Below, piece by piece: positions 29,249 to 38,548 of a stretch of DNA of 64,000 bases. Source of the stretch: Ktedonobacteria bacterium. GTDB lineage: Bacteria > Chloroflexota > Ktedonobacteria > Ktedonobacterales > JACDGC01. Below the pieces are notes generated by a model, which saw only the letters and a program-made list of their open reading frames with translations, was not told the origin of the DNA and did no database searches. The stretch spans positions 19,548-83,547 of the forward strand of contig DAIDGU010000055.1 of the NCBI GenBank assembly GCA_027459785.1, written 5' to 3'. The position numbers and the translations under genes were made by a program. Position 1 is the stretch's first letter, and the number at the start of each line of letters is the position of its first letter.

Positions 29249-29819
29249 AGGACAAATCCTCCGCCGTTGGCGGTGTGGGATCGGCGGCCCCGTCGCGGGG
29301 CAGCGCCGTGAGGGTATGGAGCGCGTGGCGCAGCGGCGCGAAGGCGTCGCGCGCGGCGATGTCTTGCCACAGCGCCAGGCTGCGGCGCTGCTGGGCGTCG
29401 CGCTCGGCGGCAATCGCGCCCAGCAGCGTATCCAGGCTATGGCGGCGGCGCGCTTTACGCGCGCGGTCGGCCTCGTTGCGCCGATTACCTGGCTCCGGCT
29501 TGCCCTGGATCATGGCATCTTCTATCGAAACGAACAAGGCATCCAGATCGTGCAAGGTGCCTAGCGCGGCTTGCAGCGCCTTCAAATCGTCCAGGCAGGG
29601 CGCGATCTCCGCTGGCAAAATGGCCGCGAAGGCATCCAGTGCATAGCGGAGGCGCTTGGCGGCGATGCGCATCTGGTGATGCTCATGGGCGCGGTCCGGC
29701 TGAGGCAGGAACACGGCCCAGACGTAGACCGCCGCCAGGTGGCTGGCCAGCGCCTCGTGCGCCGCCAGCGCGAAGGGCATGTCGGGGCGCAGCGCCCGCG
29801 ACGGAATGATCTCAGGCAT
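29238..29819 (-). CDS. CHAD-domain protein (polyphosphate-binding)
   Basis: 193 residues from ATG 29819. Starts MPEIIPSRALRP and contains the conserved CHAD helix HHQMRIAAKRLRYALDAF, then KALQAALGTLHDLDAL and a basic stretch RARKARRRHSLD. CHAD domains are helical bundles with basic/His faces that bind polyphosphate granules. The start overlaps the 3' end of the Ppx-CHAD gene by 8 bases, and its stop overlaps the HD gene, so the three are translationally coupled. The second CHAD copy is at the C-terminus of the neighbouring gene. Confidence 0.85.
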   Translation of the reverse strand: MPEIIPSRALRPDMPFALAAHEALASHLAAVYVWAVFLPQPDRAHEHHQMRIAAKRLRYALDAFAAILPAEIAPCLDDLKALQAALGTLHDLDALFVSIEDAMIQGKPEPGNRRNEADRARKARRRHSLDTLLGAIAAERDAQQRRSLALWQDIAARDAFAPLRHALHTLTALPRDGAADPTPPTAEDLSYEK

Positions 29820-31368
29820 GCTGTGCCTCCTCGGCGGTGGGCGGCGTTTCGCTAGGGCGGCTGAGCCGTGCCGCGTCCAGATGGACGCGCTGAGCATCCG
29901 CCAGGCGGAGCTGTGCGACGAGTGCGTGGAACTGGTCGATACGTTCGCCGCGCAGCGCACGGCGCAGGGTGCGCCGCGCCGAGGCGCGTTCGGCTTGCCG
30001 CAGTTTAATGAGGTAGCGCAAGCCAGGAGCCAGTTCCGGGTCGGCCTCGCGCAGACGCGTCGCCAGACCCTCCAGCGCCACGTCCGCATCGCGCACCGCC
30101 CCCAGCGCCTCCGCCAGCTTGCGCGCGGCACGGCCCAACCGCCGCGCGGCAGGTGCCGGAAAGCACGGCTGGAAGATCTCCAGCAGGGTACGCAGCTTGC
30201 GCGCGGCGACGCGCATGTCATGCACCGCCTCCCCATCACCGGCCAGGGCGTCCTTGCGCAGATGCAGCATCGCCTGGGCCTGCTCATGGATCAGGTGCCA
30301 GGCCACATCGGCGGTGGGCTGCATGGCGAGATGCGCGGCAGGAGGATGGTCGTGGTGATGATGGCGACGGTGGCCGTCGCCGCCGTCATCGGTCGGCTCC
30401 GCCGCCTGGGCGTCGGCGAAGGTGCCATGATCGATGCCACGCCGCGCGCCGGCCAGCCAGTCATCGCCATACTCCGCCGCCGCCAGCACGATGCCTTCGC
30501 GGATGCCCGCCGGACTGACGAGGATGCCGGGCAACTGCAAGCGATCCACCAGCGCCGCCAGGACGATGGTCCCCGCCGGCAGCAGGCGGGCGCGTTCCAG
30601 GCGCAGCCGATACTGCGCCGCCACCAGTTCGGCGGGCTGCGCCAACATCACTGCCAGCGCGGCATCCAGGTCGCCGCGCCGCAAGACGCGGTCGCCCGCC
30701 GCACGGCCCTGGATCTGCTGCACCAGGCGCATCAGCGCATTGACCGTGCCGCCGCTCACCAGCAGTTCTTCCACTCGGCTGAGCTGGGCAATGGCCGCCA
30801 ACGTCTCCGTCAGATAGGCGCGCAGTAGCGCGACCGCCTCCGGTAGCGGCGGATCGCCCAGGGCGAAGCGTTCGTGCATGAAGGCTGAGCCGAGCGGCAA
30901 CGACGTGCGCCAGGTGCCGTAGCTCAGTTCCGCGATGATCACTTCCAGGCTACCCCCGCCGAGATCCGCCACGGCCACGCTGGAAGGCAGGTGTCGCCCG
31001 TGAGTGACGCCGTGAAAGGTCAACGTCGCTTCGTCCAGACCGGAAAGCACCAGGGGTTCGATGCCGCACATCACGCGCACCGTGCTGATGAGTTCACTGG
31101 TGTTGCGCGCCTGGCGGGCGACCTCCGTGGTGACGATGATGATGCGCTCCGCGCCGAAGCCGTGCGCCACCCCCGCCAGGTGGTTGATGGCGTCCACCGT
31201 CGCGCGAATCCGTGTCTCCGTGATGTAGCCCATGCTCCACACGCCGTCCGCCAGGCGCACGAAGATCGATTCGTCGGCGAGCACGGTCAGGTGCGCGCCA
31301 TCGGTCGCCGCGACGATCAGGTGGACGGTGTTGCTGCCAATATCGATGGCCGCCAGGCATTGGTACAT
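29812..31368 (-). CDS. Ppx/GppA phosphatase domain fused to a CHAD domain
   Basis: 518 residues, ATG 31368 with AAGGA 8 bases upstream. Residues 1-305 are an actin-fold Ppx/GppA domain: AAIDIGSNTVHLIVA, VAVADLGGGSLEVI, LLVSGGTVNALMRL and GIREGIVLAAAEY. A His-rich linker (HRRHHHHDH at about 328-336) leads to a CHAD domain (about 350-505, with AVHDMRVAARKLRTLLEIF). The domain order means the chain can hydrolyse polyphosphate or guanosine pentaphosphate while tethered to polyphosphate. First gene of a three-gene overlapping operon with separate CHAD and HD-domain genes. Confidence 0.88.
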   Translation of the reverse strand: MYQCLAAIDIGSNTVHLIVAATDGAHLTVLADESIFVRLADGVWSMGYITETRIRATVDAINHLAGVAHGFGAERIIIVTTEVARQARNTSELISTVRVMCGIEPLVLSGLDEATLTFHGVTHGRHLPSSVAVADLGGGSLEVIIAELSYGTWRTSLPLGSAFMHERFALGDPPLPEAVALLRAYLTETLAAIAQLSRVEELLVSGGTVNALMRLVQQIQGRAAGDRVLRRGDLDAALAVMLAQPAELVAAQYRLRLERARLLPAGTIVLAALVDRLQLPGILVSPAGIREGIVLAAAEYGDDWLAGARRGIDHGTFADAQAAEPTDDGGDGHRRHHHHDHPPAAHLAMQPTADVAWHLIHEQAQAMLHLRKDALAGDGEAVHDMRVAARKLRTLLEIFQPCFPAPAARRLGRAARKLAEALGAVRDADVALEGLATRLREADPELAPGLRYLIKLRQAERASARRTLRRALRGERIDQFHALVAQLRLADAQRVHLDAARLSRPSETPPTAEEAQHA

Positions 31369-31516
31369 GGGCTACGTCCTTCGCAGGAATAGGGGGCTAT
31401 AACAGTTTATCATACGCAGACGGACCGCGCTTGTCAAGGACGATCCGCCCAAATTTCAGTATGCGCCGGTAGTGGGACGGGCGGGCAACGGGGGATGGGC
31501 GGGTGACGGGGGATGG

Positions 31517-31639
31517 GCGGGCGGTTGAAACCGCGCCTAAGCGCCTAGCGGCGACGAAGTCCGCCGTCGCGGACTAACTCCAGTCCACGTAGGTGGACTT
31601 CGTGGCGGAACGCCCCTAGGCGCGGTTTCAACCGCCCGC
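31517..31639. repeat. Full-length 123-bp inverted-repeat element (GCGGGCGGTTGAAACCGC family)
   Basis: Left arm starts GCGGGCGGTTGAAACCGCG and right arm ends in its near-exact complement, CGCGGTTTCAACCGCCCGC. Arms are about 55 bp with inner hairpins (GTCCGCCGTCGCGGAC and GTCCACGTAGGTGGAC). Half or partial copies are at 4751-4822, 15655-15717, 28432-28495, 33969-34030 and 58037-58100. No coding capacity, so it would depend on an external transposase if mobile. Confidence 0.85.
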
Positions 31640-31748
31640 GTCTCCGCCGTGACATCAACCGCCCGCACCGTTCATTGCGCTATACAGGCACCAAACAGTT
31701 CATGGGGCGGACAGCAAGGCCCGCCCCACGCTGGATGTGGTGGGGTCG

Positions 31749-33869
31749 CTACTCGTCGGAGGTGCGCACGTGTTGCAGTTCGCCCACCTTCTCGGCGTGG
31801 CCGTTTTGCTGCGCCTGGGCGGGGCGCGGCGTCGGCTCCGTCGGGATGTGATCGGTGAACCAATCCGCGATGGCGTTCAGGCGTTCCACGCGCAGGCGTG
31901 GATGCCCGCTGCGCGACAGCTCGTGGTTCGATCCCTCGAAGCGCAGGAACTCGACCTCGCGCCGCAGCCACTTGAGCGCCATGAACAACTGTTCCGCCTG
32001 CTCGACGGGGCAGCGCCAGTCTTCATCGCTATGGATGATCAGCAGCGGCGTCGTGATCTGATCGACGTAGGTGATCGGCGAGTGCCAGGCATAGCGTTCG
32101 GGATTCTCCCACGGCGCACCCTCCCAGTTCTCCTTCGCCATCCAGGGACCGATGTCGCTGGTGCCGAACTTTGAGGCTAGGTTGCTGATGCTGCGCTGCG
32201 TCACGGCGGCCTTGAAGCGGTCAGTGTGGCCGACGATCCAGTTCGTCATGATGCCGCCATAGCTGCCGCCCGTCACCGCCAGCCGGTTCGGATCGATGAA
32301 ACCCATGCCGAGGACGGCATCCACACCCGCCATCAGGTCTTCGTAGTCTTCCTGGCCCCAGCGCCCGCTGACAGCTTTGCTGAAGTCGCGGCCATAGCTG
32401 GTGCTGCCGCGCGGGTTGGTATACGCCACCACGAAGCCTTTGCCCGCGAGGATCTGGAACTCCTGGTTGAAGCTGTAGCCATAGCTGGTGTTCGGGCCGC
32501 CGTGGATCTCCAGGATCATCGGATATTGCTTGCTGGGATCGAAGTTCGGCGGCTTGATGAGCCAGCCCTCGATGTCCCAATCGTTCGCGCCCTTGAACTG
32601 GAACGTTTCTGGCGTGCCGATGTAGACCTCGCTCAGCAGATCTTTGTTCACGTCGGTCAGGCGCGTCGTCTGGCCCCCATCGCGCCGGAAGACGAAGATA
32701 TCGCCGGGCTGATGCACGTCGGCCAGCGCCAGCGCCAGGGTGGTCTGCGCGTCGTCGAACGAAAAGCCCAGCACATGGTGGTCGCCGGTGGTGACAGGAG
32801 TGAGCGCGCCATCCGCGACGCTCAGTTCATAGATATTGCCCGCGCCGCGCGCGTTCGCCAGCACGAAGAGCGCCTGGCCGTCGTTGCGCCACACCGGCGT
32901 CACGTCTGGATGGTCGGTGCGCATGTCGCTGCCGATGGCATCGCTGAAGGTCTCGTAATGGGCTTCCGTCAGGCAACGTGGTTGCTCGCCGGGCCGCATG
33001 ACGTACACGTCGCTGTGGCCGCCGCCATGCCACATCGGCCCGCCCAAAAAGGCGATCTGCTGGCTGTCGGGCGACCACGCGGGATGCGCGGCTTCCAGTT
33101 CATCGCTCGCCAAGATCGCGTGCTGGTTCGAGCCGTCGGCATTCATCGCCCAGATCTCGCCGCGCGGCACGTACCAGCGGTCCTCATGGCGATCGGACTC
33201 GAAGGCGATCTGTTTGCCGTCCGGCGACCAGGTCGCGCTGCCGTTATCCCAATCGCCGTCGGTGAGTTGGGTCACTTCGCCGCCTGCCGCCGGCACCACG
33301 AAGAGATGCGTGCGCTGCTCATAGATGTAGCCGGCGTTGTTGAAGCGATACATGATGCGCGTGATGCGGTGCGAGCGCGGCTCACGCTTGCCGTTGTGTT
33401 CCGGAATCTCCGGTGGATCGCCGGTGCGCGCCGTGAAGAGCAGCTTGCTGCCATCCGGCGCCCAGGTGGGATCGCCCGCGCCATACTTGGCAAACGTCAC
33501 CTGCCGCGCCTCGCCGCCGTGCGCGGGGATGACCCACACCTGCGGCTTGCCCTTACCCAGCCGCTTGTCGCGCTTGCCAGCGTCCTCGCCCTCTGGCGGC
33601 GCGGGCAGCGGCCCCTGGCGCGCGGAAACGAAGGCCAGTTGGCTGCCGTCGGGTGACCAGCGGGGGGTGGTGCCGTCGCTGGTGAACTGCGTCGCCGCGC
33701 CCAGACCGCCGCCCGTGGGCGTGAGCCAGATGGCGTTGCGATACTCATTGGTCTCGCGGTCGATGGTCTTCAGGACGAACGCGATGCGCTGGCCGTCGGG
33801 CGACACCTGGGGGTCGCCGACCCATTGCCAACGATAGAGATCCTCGGCGGTGATAGGACGTTGTGCCAT
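31749..33869 (-). CDS. S9-family prolyl oligopeptidase/acylaminoacyl peptidase-like enzyme
   Basis: 706 residues from ATG 33869, with GAGGA 8 bases upstream. The N-terminal part is a WD40/TolB-like propeller (repeated P-x-W-S/A-P-D-G motifs such as DPTWAPDGSKLLFTA and HPAWSPDSQQIAFLGG), which gates access. The C-terminal alpha/beta hydrolase has the nucleophile VTGGSYGGIMTNWI, aspartate IHSDEDWRCP and histidine EGSNHELSRSG. No signal peptide, so it is probably cytosolic. It should remove short or N-acylated peptides; exact substrate unknown. The Pro/Gln-rich C-terminal tail is unusual. No operon: repeats on both sides. Confidence 0.93.
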   Translation of the reverse strand: MAQRPITAEDLYRWQWVGDPQVSPDGQRIAFVLKTIDRETNEYRNAIWLTPTGGGLGAATQFTSDGTTPRWSPDGSQLAFVSARQGPLPAPPEGEDAGKRDKRLGKGKPQVWVIPAHGGEARQVTFAKYGAGDPTWAPDGSKLLFTARTGDPPEIPEHNGKREPRSHRITRIMYRFNNAGYIYEQRTHLFVVPAAGGEVTQLTDGDWDNGSATWSPDGKQIAFESDRHEDRWYVPRGEIWAMNADGSNQHAILASDELEAAHPAWSPDSQQIAFLGGPMWHGGGHSDVYVMRPGEQPRCLTEAHYETFSDAIGSDMRTDHPDVTPVWRNDGQALFVLANARGAGNIYELSVADGALTPVTTGDHHVLGFSFDDAQTTLALALADVHQPGDIFVFRRDGGQTTRLTDVNKDLLSEVYIGTPETFQFKGANDWDIEGWLIKPPNFDPSKQYPMILEIHGGPNTSYGYSFNQEFQILAGKGFVVAYTNPRGSTSYGRDFSKAVSGRWGQEDYEDLMAGVDAVLGMGFIDPNRLAVTGGSYGGIMTNWIVGHTDRFKAAVTQRSISNLASKFGTSDIGPWMAKENWEGAPWENPERYAWHSPITYVDQITTPLLIIHSDEDWRCPVEQAEQLFMALKWLRREVEFLRFEGSNHELSRSGHPRLRVERLNAIADWFTDHIPTEPTPRPAQAQQNGHAEKVGELQHVRTSDE

Positions 33870-33968
33870 GATGGGTTTCCTCTTCCTCTGTGAAAGCGCA
33901 TGATTGGGCGTCGTGCAGGTGGGCGGCGGGCGCGATAAGTCGTACCCGTACAAAGCCGCGCCAAGGAC

Positions 33969-34083
33969 GGCGGGCGGTTGAAACCGCGCCTAAGGGCCGT
34001 GGGCCACGAAGTCCGCCGTCGCGGACTGAGATCGCTCTCCCCCTCTCCATTGCCGATGGGGAGGGGGCCGGGGGGTGGGGCCG
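33969..34083. repeat. Two repeat families in the gap upstream of the S9 peptidase gene
   Basis: Left: GGCGGGCGGTTGAAACCGCG and CACGAAGTCCGCCGTCGCGG, a partial copy of the 31517-31639 element. Right: CTCCCCCTCTCCATTGCCGA, GGGGAGGGGGCCGGGGGG and TGGGGCCGG, the G-rich family also in ileS. The right copy abuts the stop codon of the PIG-L gene. Confidence 0.75.
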
Positions 34084-34084
34084 G

Positions 34085-34873
34085 CTACCAGCGCCAGAAG
34101 CGTTCGATCTTGATGCCGGGAAAGTGCGTGCGGATGGAGCCGGTGTAGCTTTCCACCATCTGGCGCATCTTTTCCTCGGAGCCAAAGAGCTGCGGCACCT
34201 GGCTGCGATAGAGCGCCATCGCCGTCAAGCGGTCAGGCAGTTGGGTGGAGACTTCGGTGAGTTCCTGTTCCATCTTCAGGCCCAGTTCGCTCTGGCGGTC
34301 TTGCAGCGCGCCGGGGGAAGCGACATAGGGGAAATCTTCGTAGAACTTGATGTTGACCCCTTGTTGATTCAGCCGGTCGGCGGCGGAACAGACCAATTGG
34401 TGATCGACATGGTGGCCAACGCCCAGCGGCGCATACAGCACGGCCAGCGGCGAACGGCTGCGAATCTCCAGCAGGATCGCCGCCAGTTGCTCTTCGATGT
34501 TGAGGTCGGCGGGGCGCACGGTGCCGAAAAGTGCCTCGCGGCTGTCATAGCCGCGATAGAGCGCGTCGGGGAAGTCGAGCCACAAGGCGTCGGCTCCCAC
34601 CGTCTCGCAGGCGGCAGCGTCTTCTTCCTTGCGGCGCGTGACGGCCTCTTGCGCCGACGCGCCGAAACCCGTTTCGCGCTGCACTTGCGCGGCGAACGGC
34701 GTGAGCGCGCCGCTGCCCGCGCCGCCGAAGACGGTGATGACGAGCGTGTGGCTGCTGGCCAGGCGTTGCAGGCCCAGCGTGCCGCCGCACGAAAAGACAA
34801 CATCGTCATAGTGCGGTGATAAATAGATCTGCCGGTGATGCCGGTCGATCTGGTCGATGGATTGCAGGATCAC
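34085..34873 (-). CDS. PIG-L/LmbE-family deacetylase
   Basis: 262 residues from GTG 34873, with GGAGGAA 9 bases upstream; an ATG at 34918 would add 15 residues. Zinc-dependent N-acetylglucosaminyl-type deacetylase fold. The metal motif reads SPHYDDVVFSCGG (usual form PHPDD) and the second motif GVGHHVDHQLV. Members remove acetyl from GlcNAc-linked or similar small substrates; which one is not evident. LFGSEEKMRQMVESY near the C-terminus is typical of the subgroup with sugar-linked substrates. The RluA-type gene lies 51 bases upstream on the same strand, so co-transcription is possible. Confidence 0.88.
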   Translation of the reverse strand: MILQSIDQIDRHHRQIYLSPHYDDVVFSCGGTLGLQRLASSHTLVITVFGGAGSGALTPFAAQVQRETGFGASAQEAVTRRKEEDAAACETVGADALWLDFPDALYRGYDSREALFGTVRPADLNIEEQLAAILLEIRSRSPLAVLYAPLGVGHHVDHQLVCSAADRLNQQGVNIKFYEDFPYVASPGALQDRQSELGLKMEQELTEVSTQLPDRLTAMALYRSQVPQLFGSEEKMRQMVESYTGSIRTHFPGIKIERFWRW

Positions 34874-34924
34874 GGCATGGTTCCTCCCTGGGCGAAGTGG
34901 GCGTATGACGCATGTCATACTCCA

Positions 34925-35599
34925 TTATGCAACGGTTTCCAGTGCGGATGCAAAGTCAAGCGGAATCGGTGCGAGGAACGTGCGTGGCCGCGCGCCCCCC
35001 AGGGCCGGCACGCGCAGGGTGATCGCCTCGGCATGCAGCAGCAGGCGTGGGAAGGTGGGATATGCCGGCGCATAGACCGGGTCGCCGGCGATGGGATGGC
35101 CGATGGAGGCCAGGTGGGCGCGCAACTGGTGCATCCTGCCGGTGACGGGTCGCAGCCGCACCAGCGCATGCATCGCCCCGCGCTGGATGACCTCGTAGCG
35201 CGTCTCCGCCGCCTGGCCGTCTGCGCGCACGATGACGCGCCGCCGGTCGTCCGGGTCGCGCCCCAATGGCGCGACAATAGTACCCGCATCGGCGAAATCG
35301 CCACCCCACACCAGGGCCAGGTAGCGCTTGCCGACGGTGTGGTCGCTGAACTGGCGCGCGGCCACGCGCAACGTGTGCGGCGAAACGGCCAGCAGCACCA
35401 CGCCGGAGGTATCTTTATCCAGCCGGTGCAGCAGCCACGGGCGCGCCAGCCCCCGCGCGGCATACCACGCCGCGACGTAGTCCACCAGCGTGCCGTCGGG
35501 ATGCTTATACACCGGATGCGTCACCATCCCCGCCGGCTTTTCCACCGCCAGGATGTGTTCATCCGCGAAGATGACGCGCAGGGGACATGTTTCACACAT
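34925..35599 (-). CDS. RluA-type pseudouridine synthase
   Basis: 224 residues, ATG 35599. The active-site motif is WLLHRLDKDTSGVVLL, where the Asp is the nucleophile. Other family segments are HILAVEKPAGMVTHP near the N-terminus, KRYLALVWG, and LRPVTGRMHQLRAHLASIGH. No S4 RNA-binding domain, so it resembles RluA/TruC-like stand-alone enzymes that modify rRNA or tRNA. Target uridine not assigned. Slightly short compared with the family (about 220-320). Confidence 0.92.
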   Translation of the reverse strand: MCETCPLRVIFADEHILAVEKPAGMVTHPVYKHPDGTLVDYVAAWYAARGLARPWLLHRLDKDTSGVVLLAVSPHTLRVAARQFSDHTVGKRYLALVWGGDFADAGTIVAPLGRDPDDRRRVIVRADGQAAETRYEVIQRGAMHALVRLRPVTGRMHQLRAHLASIGHPIAGDPVYAPAYPTFPRLLLHAEAITLRVPALGGARPRTFLAPIPLDFASALETVA

Positions 35600-35784
35600 C
35601 GGTGGTCTCTTGGTGAGCCTGCCGTGCAGCCATCGGCCTACCTCCTAACTTGCAGAACAGCCTTCACCGCAGAATACCATATCGTAGCAGAGAAACGCGG
35701 TGACACACCATTTTCAAAGCCCACTTACTGGTGGGAGCGTGACCCACCAGCAGGATCGCCCGGTCAAACAAAAATCCTGTCTTG

Positions 35785-35814
35785 TTGACAGGAAAAGAAG
35801 CGATACTGTACTAT
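35785..35814 (+). promoter_or_regulatory. Candidate promoter of the membrane glycosyltransferase gene
   Basis: TTGACA (35785-35790), 18-base spacer, TACTAT (35809-35814). The start codon is about 95 bases downstream. Just upstream a CTGGTGGG / CCCACCAG stem and a CCTGTC/GACAGG stem overlap the -35 box, so they may affect binding. The flanking divergent gene starts at 35599. Confidence 0.55.
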
Positions 35815-35909
35815 TCAAGCTGCATCTGCCACAGGCGTGTGCGCGTGCGTATTAGACAATTTTTCAGTTAACAGTGCGCCATAGCAACACAGGAAAGGGA
35901 CACATACTT

Positions 35910-38462
35910 ATGAGGCAGGTTGTCTCTACTGAAGCGATTGACCAATTGGAAACGCAGACATTGCGCAAAGTGGCGCAATCATCATCCCCGCCACGTCAAG
36001 CGCCCCAGCTCGCATGGGATGTCCTCGCGCTGCTGCCGCCACTCCTGCTGATGGTCCTCCAAGCCGCGCGTATTCTAGCAACTGGCACACTCGATTATAT
36101 CAATGATCCCACAAACCCTGCCTTTGGTGATGGCGATTTATATCGCTATGTCAACATGGCGCTGCCGAATGGTGATTATAAATTGGCACATGAGCCACCG
36201 TATCTGTATCGAATCTTGGTGCCGCTTATCGTTCACGGTTTGTACCTGTTGGGCGTACCTTTTCGCACGGGCTTTTTTACGATCACTACCCTATCGGTGA
36301 GCATCTCGACCATCGCGATATACTACCTGGTACGGGGCTGTCAGCTCTCGCGCTTCGAAGCTTCCTGCGCGGCCATTGCCTATATTCTGTTACGTTGGGC
36401 GGTAGCCCTTGTGTTCAACGATTATTTCTTGATCGATGCCGCCGCTCAGATGTTTGTCGTCCTCATTCTGCTGGCCGTACAGCGCAAGCAGTTTACGCTC
36501 GTCATCGTCCTGGCGACCATCGGCATAGTCTGCAACGAACGCACTTTTTTCGGCATCGCTGTCGGATGTGTACAACTCATCTGGCCGTATCTCAGAACAG
36601 CGGCATACGGGCGTACCCTCCTTGCGCGCATACGCCGCATACCGGTACGAGCGTGGTTGCAACTCGCGGGCCTGATCATCTTGCCCGTGCTCGCCTTTCA
36701 AGTCGTTCATCATGTGCAACACCCCTACTACAACACGCAGTTACTGGTTGAGATCAATGAATATTCAAAGACCCACTTCAGGTACGGCTATAACTTTACA
36801 TCGTTAAACTATGATCTTAATGGAGCAACCACATACACCTATGGCGTGCTCTTCTTCGCGGCGACATGGGGATTGCTGCTGGGGGCATGGCGGCGTACTC
36901 AGTTTTTCGCATTATCGTATACAATCGGTCTGGTGGTGATTCTGTACTCATTTTTGCTTTCGGCAGATCTGCAAAGGTTGAGTATTCTTGGCTGGCCTTT
37001 CATCATCTTGGCTGCCGCCACTGGCTTGAATGAGATCGCGCGGCGCTTGCGCATTTCGGTGACGTGGCTGTGGGTGGTGGTTCTTTTGGCCGAATGTATT
37101 TTTCAAGCCTCGATCATGTTTCAGGTCATCCCCCAACGCTACCAGCACTATTTCACGAATTATGGGTTTTACAGCAGTGCCACATTGACCCTTCTGCTGG
37201 CAGCGTTGGCGATCCTGGCGGCGTTGCGTGCGCCCCTGCCGACACCGGCGCTGGCGGTTCCCGTCCCCGCGACCGATCCCGCTTACGATGTGTCGCCGGA
37301 CATCCAGCGTACGGAACGGCTGCGACGTGTGCAAGTCAACGACCTAGCCCCCTTGCCGACCGATCAGGATAGTCAGTTTTGGCTCGGCGTGCAGGGAGGG
37401 TTAACCGCCCTCAATGCCCGCTGCCTGTGGTTAGCCAGCCAGCGCCTGCACGAACTGGCGACGACGATCCTCGTCCCGTTGGTGGAACAAGCACAACATA
37501 TTCAACCATCGGCGTCAGCAACCCAGATCCACTGGCAGCGCGTGATGGGCCGCTGGCAACCACGTGAGCAGGTGCCGGCGGCGCTCTGGCAAGCCTATGA
37601 TCGGTTGGTGGCGGACTACCGCCTGTTGCGCGCTCAGGTGCGCTTACCTCTGGCACCCATGCCCCAGCGAGAAGCTGAAATTGCGGCGCAGCTAGCCGCT
37701 GGTCCTACCAGTGTACCCGATGACTTCGCCACCGTCATCACCTGGCAGACGCTTGCCATCGTGCTGCCAGCGTATAACGAGGAGCAGGTCATCGCGCAGA
37801 GCGTGCAGGATTGCTTGCGCGCTGTCCATCATTTTTGTCCCAATGCGGAGATCATTGTGGTGGATGATGGTAGCAAAGATCGTACCGGCGCGATCATCGA
37901 TGAATTGGCCTCACGGGATGCGCGGGTGGTCGCGGTGCATAATCGCCCGAATCGCGGCTACGGCGGTGCGCTGCTGGCCGGCTTCGCGGCGGCGCGCGGC
38001 GAATTGCTCTTTTTCATGGATAGCGATGGCCAGTTCGACATCCAGCAGATCGCCGATCTGCTTCGCTGTGAGGTGGCGCAGCCGGGGACGGTGGTGCTGG
38101 GCTATCGCGCCCACCGGCGCGATCCCTTGTTCCGGCGGCTGAACGCCGCCGGCTGGAAGCGCCTGGTGCGGCTGACGCTGGGCTTGCGCGGCATCCGCGA
38201 TATTGACTGCGCCTTCAAGCTTTTCCCCATGCGCCTGATTCGCGCGGCCCATGTGGAAGCCGAAGGCGCGATGGTCAACACCGAATTCCTGGTTAAGTTT
38301 CAGCGCATGCACGTGCCGATCGTTCAGGTGCCGGTGCGCCACTTCGTGCGCACGCACGGCACGGCGACGGGCGCGAACCCGCGCGTGATCCTCAAAGCGT
38401 TCCAGGAACTGATGCGCCTGCGGTTGCGGTTGCATCAGTGGCAGCCCCCCGCTGAGGTCTGA
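35910..38462 (+). CDS. Fused polytopic membrane protein and GT2 glycosyltransferase
   Basis: 850 residues from ATG 35910; AAAGGGA lies upstream. Residues about 40-460 contain ten or so hydrophobic segments (for example LALLPPLLLMVLQAARILA, AAQMFVVLILLAV). They resemble GT-C-type or O-antigen-ligase-like membrane domains but have no family signature I can name. A soluble linker follows (about 465-610). The C-terminal 240 residues are a GT2 domain of the dolichol-phosphate mannosyltransferase type: LAIVLPAYNEEQVIAQSVQD, IIVVDDGSKDRTGAIID, FFMDSDGQFDIQQI and AFKLFPMRLIRAA. The whole protein probably makes a lipid-linked sugar and transfers or moves it at the membrane. The fusion is worth noting. 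Confidence 0.85.
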   Translation: MRQVVSTEAIDQLETQTLRKVAQSSSPPRQAPQLAWDVLALLPPLLLMVLQAARILATGTLDYINDPTNPAFGDGDLYRYVNMALPNGDYKLAHEPPYLYRILVPLIVHGLYLLGVPFRTGFFTITTLSVSISTIAIYYLVRGCQLSRFEASCAAIAYILLRWAVALVFNDYFLIDAAAQMFVVLILLAVQRKQFTLVIVLATIGIVCNERTFFGIAVGCVQLIWPYLRTAAYGRTLLARIRRIPVRAWLQLAGLIILPVLAFQVVHHVQHPYYNTQLLVEINEYSKTHFRYGYNFTSLNYDLNGATTYTYGVLFFAATWGLLLGAWRRTQFFALSYTIGLVVILYSFLLSADLQRLSILGWPFIILAAATGLNEIARRLRISVTWLWVVVLLAECIFQASIMFQVIPQRYQHYFTNYGFYSSATLTLLLAALAILAALRAPLPTPALAVPVPATDPAYDVSPDIQRTERLRRVQVNDLAPLPTDQDSQFWLGVQGGLTALNARCLWLASQRLHELATTILVPLVEQAQHIQPSASATQIHWQRVMGRWQPREQVPAALWQAYDRLVADYRLLRAQVRLPLAPMPQREAEIAAQLAAGPTSVPDDFATVITWQTLAIVLPAYNEEQVIAQSVQDCLRAVHHFCPNAEIIVVDDGSKDRTGAIIDELASRDARVVAVHNRPNRGYGGALLAGFAAARGELLFFMDSDGQFDIQQIADLLRCEVAQPGTVVLGYRAHRRDPLFRRLNAAGWKRLVRLTLGLRGIRDIDCAFKLFPMRLIRAAHVEAEGAMVNTEFLVKFQRMHVPIVQVPVRHFVRTHGTATGANPRVILKAFQELMRLRLRLHQWQPPAEV

Positions 38463-38548
38463 TGCCGATTGCGGATGAACACTCTTCCGCCCCTCGACAA
38501 CACCCTCCGCATCCTGGTATACTGTTGAGCAGGAGAATCACAAGCACT

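Noticed and set aside
32226..33656. Plus-strand 476-codon ORF
   Set aside because: Antisense to the S9 peptidase with its intact catalytic triad motifs.
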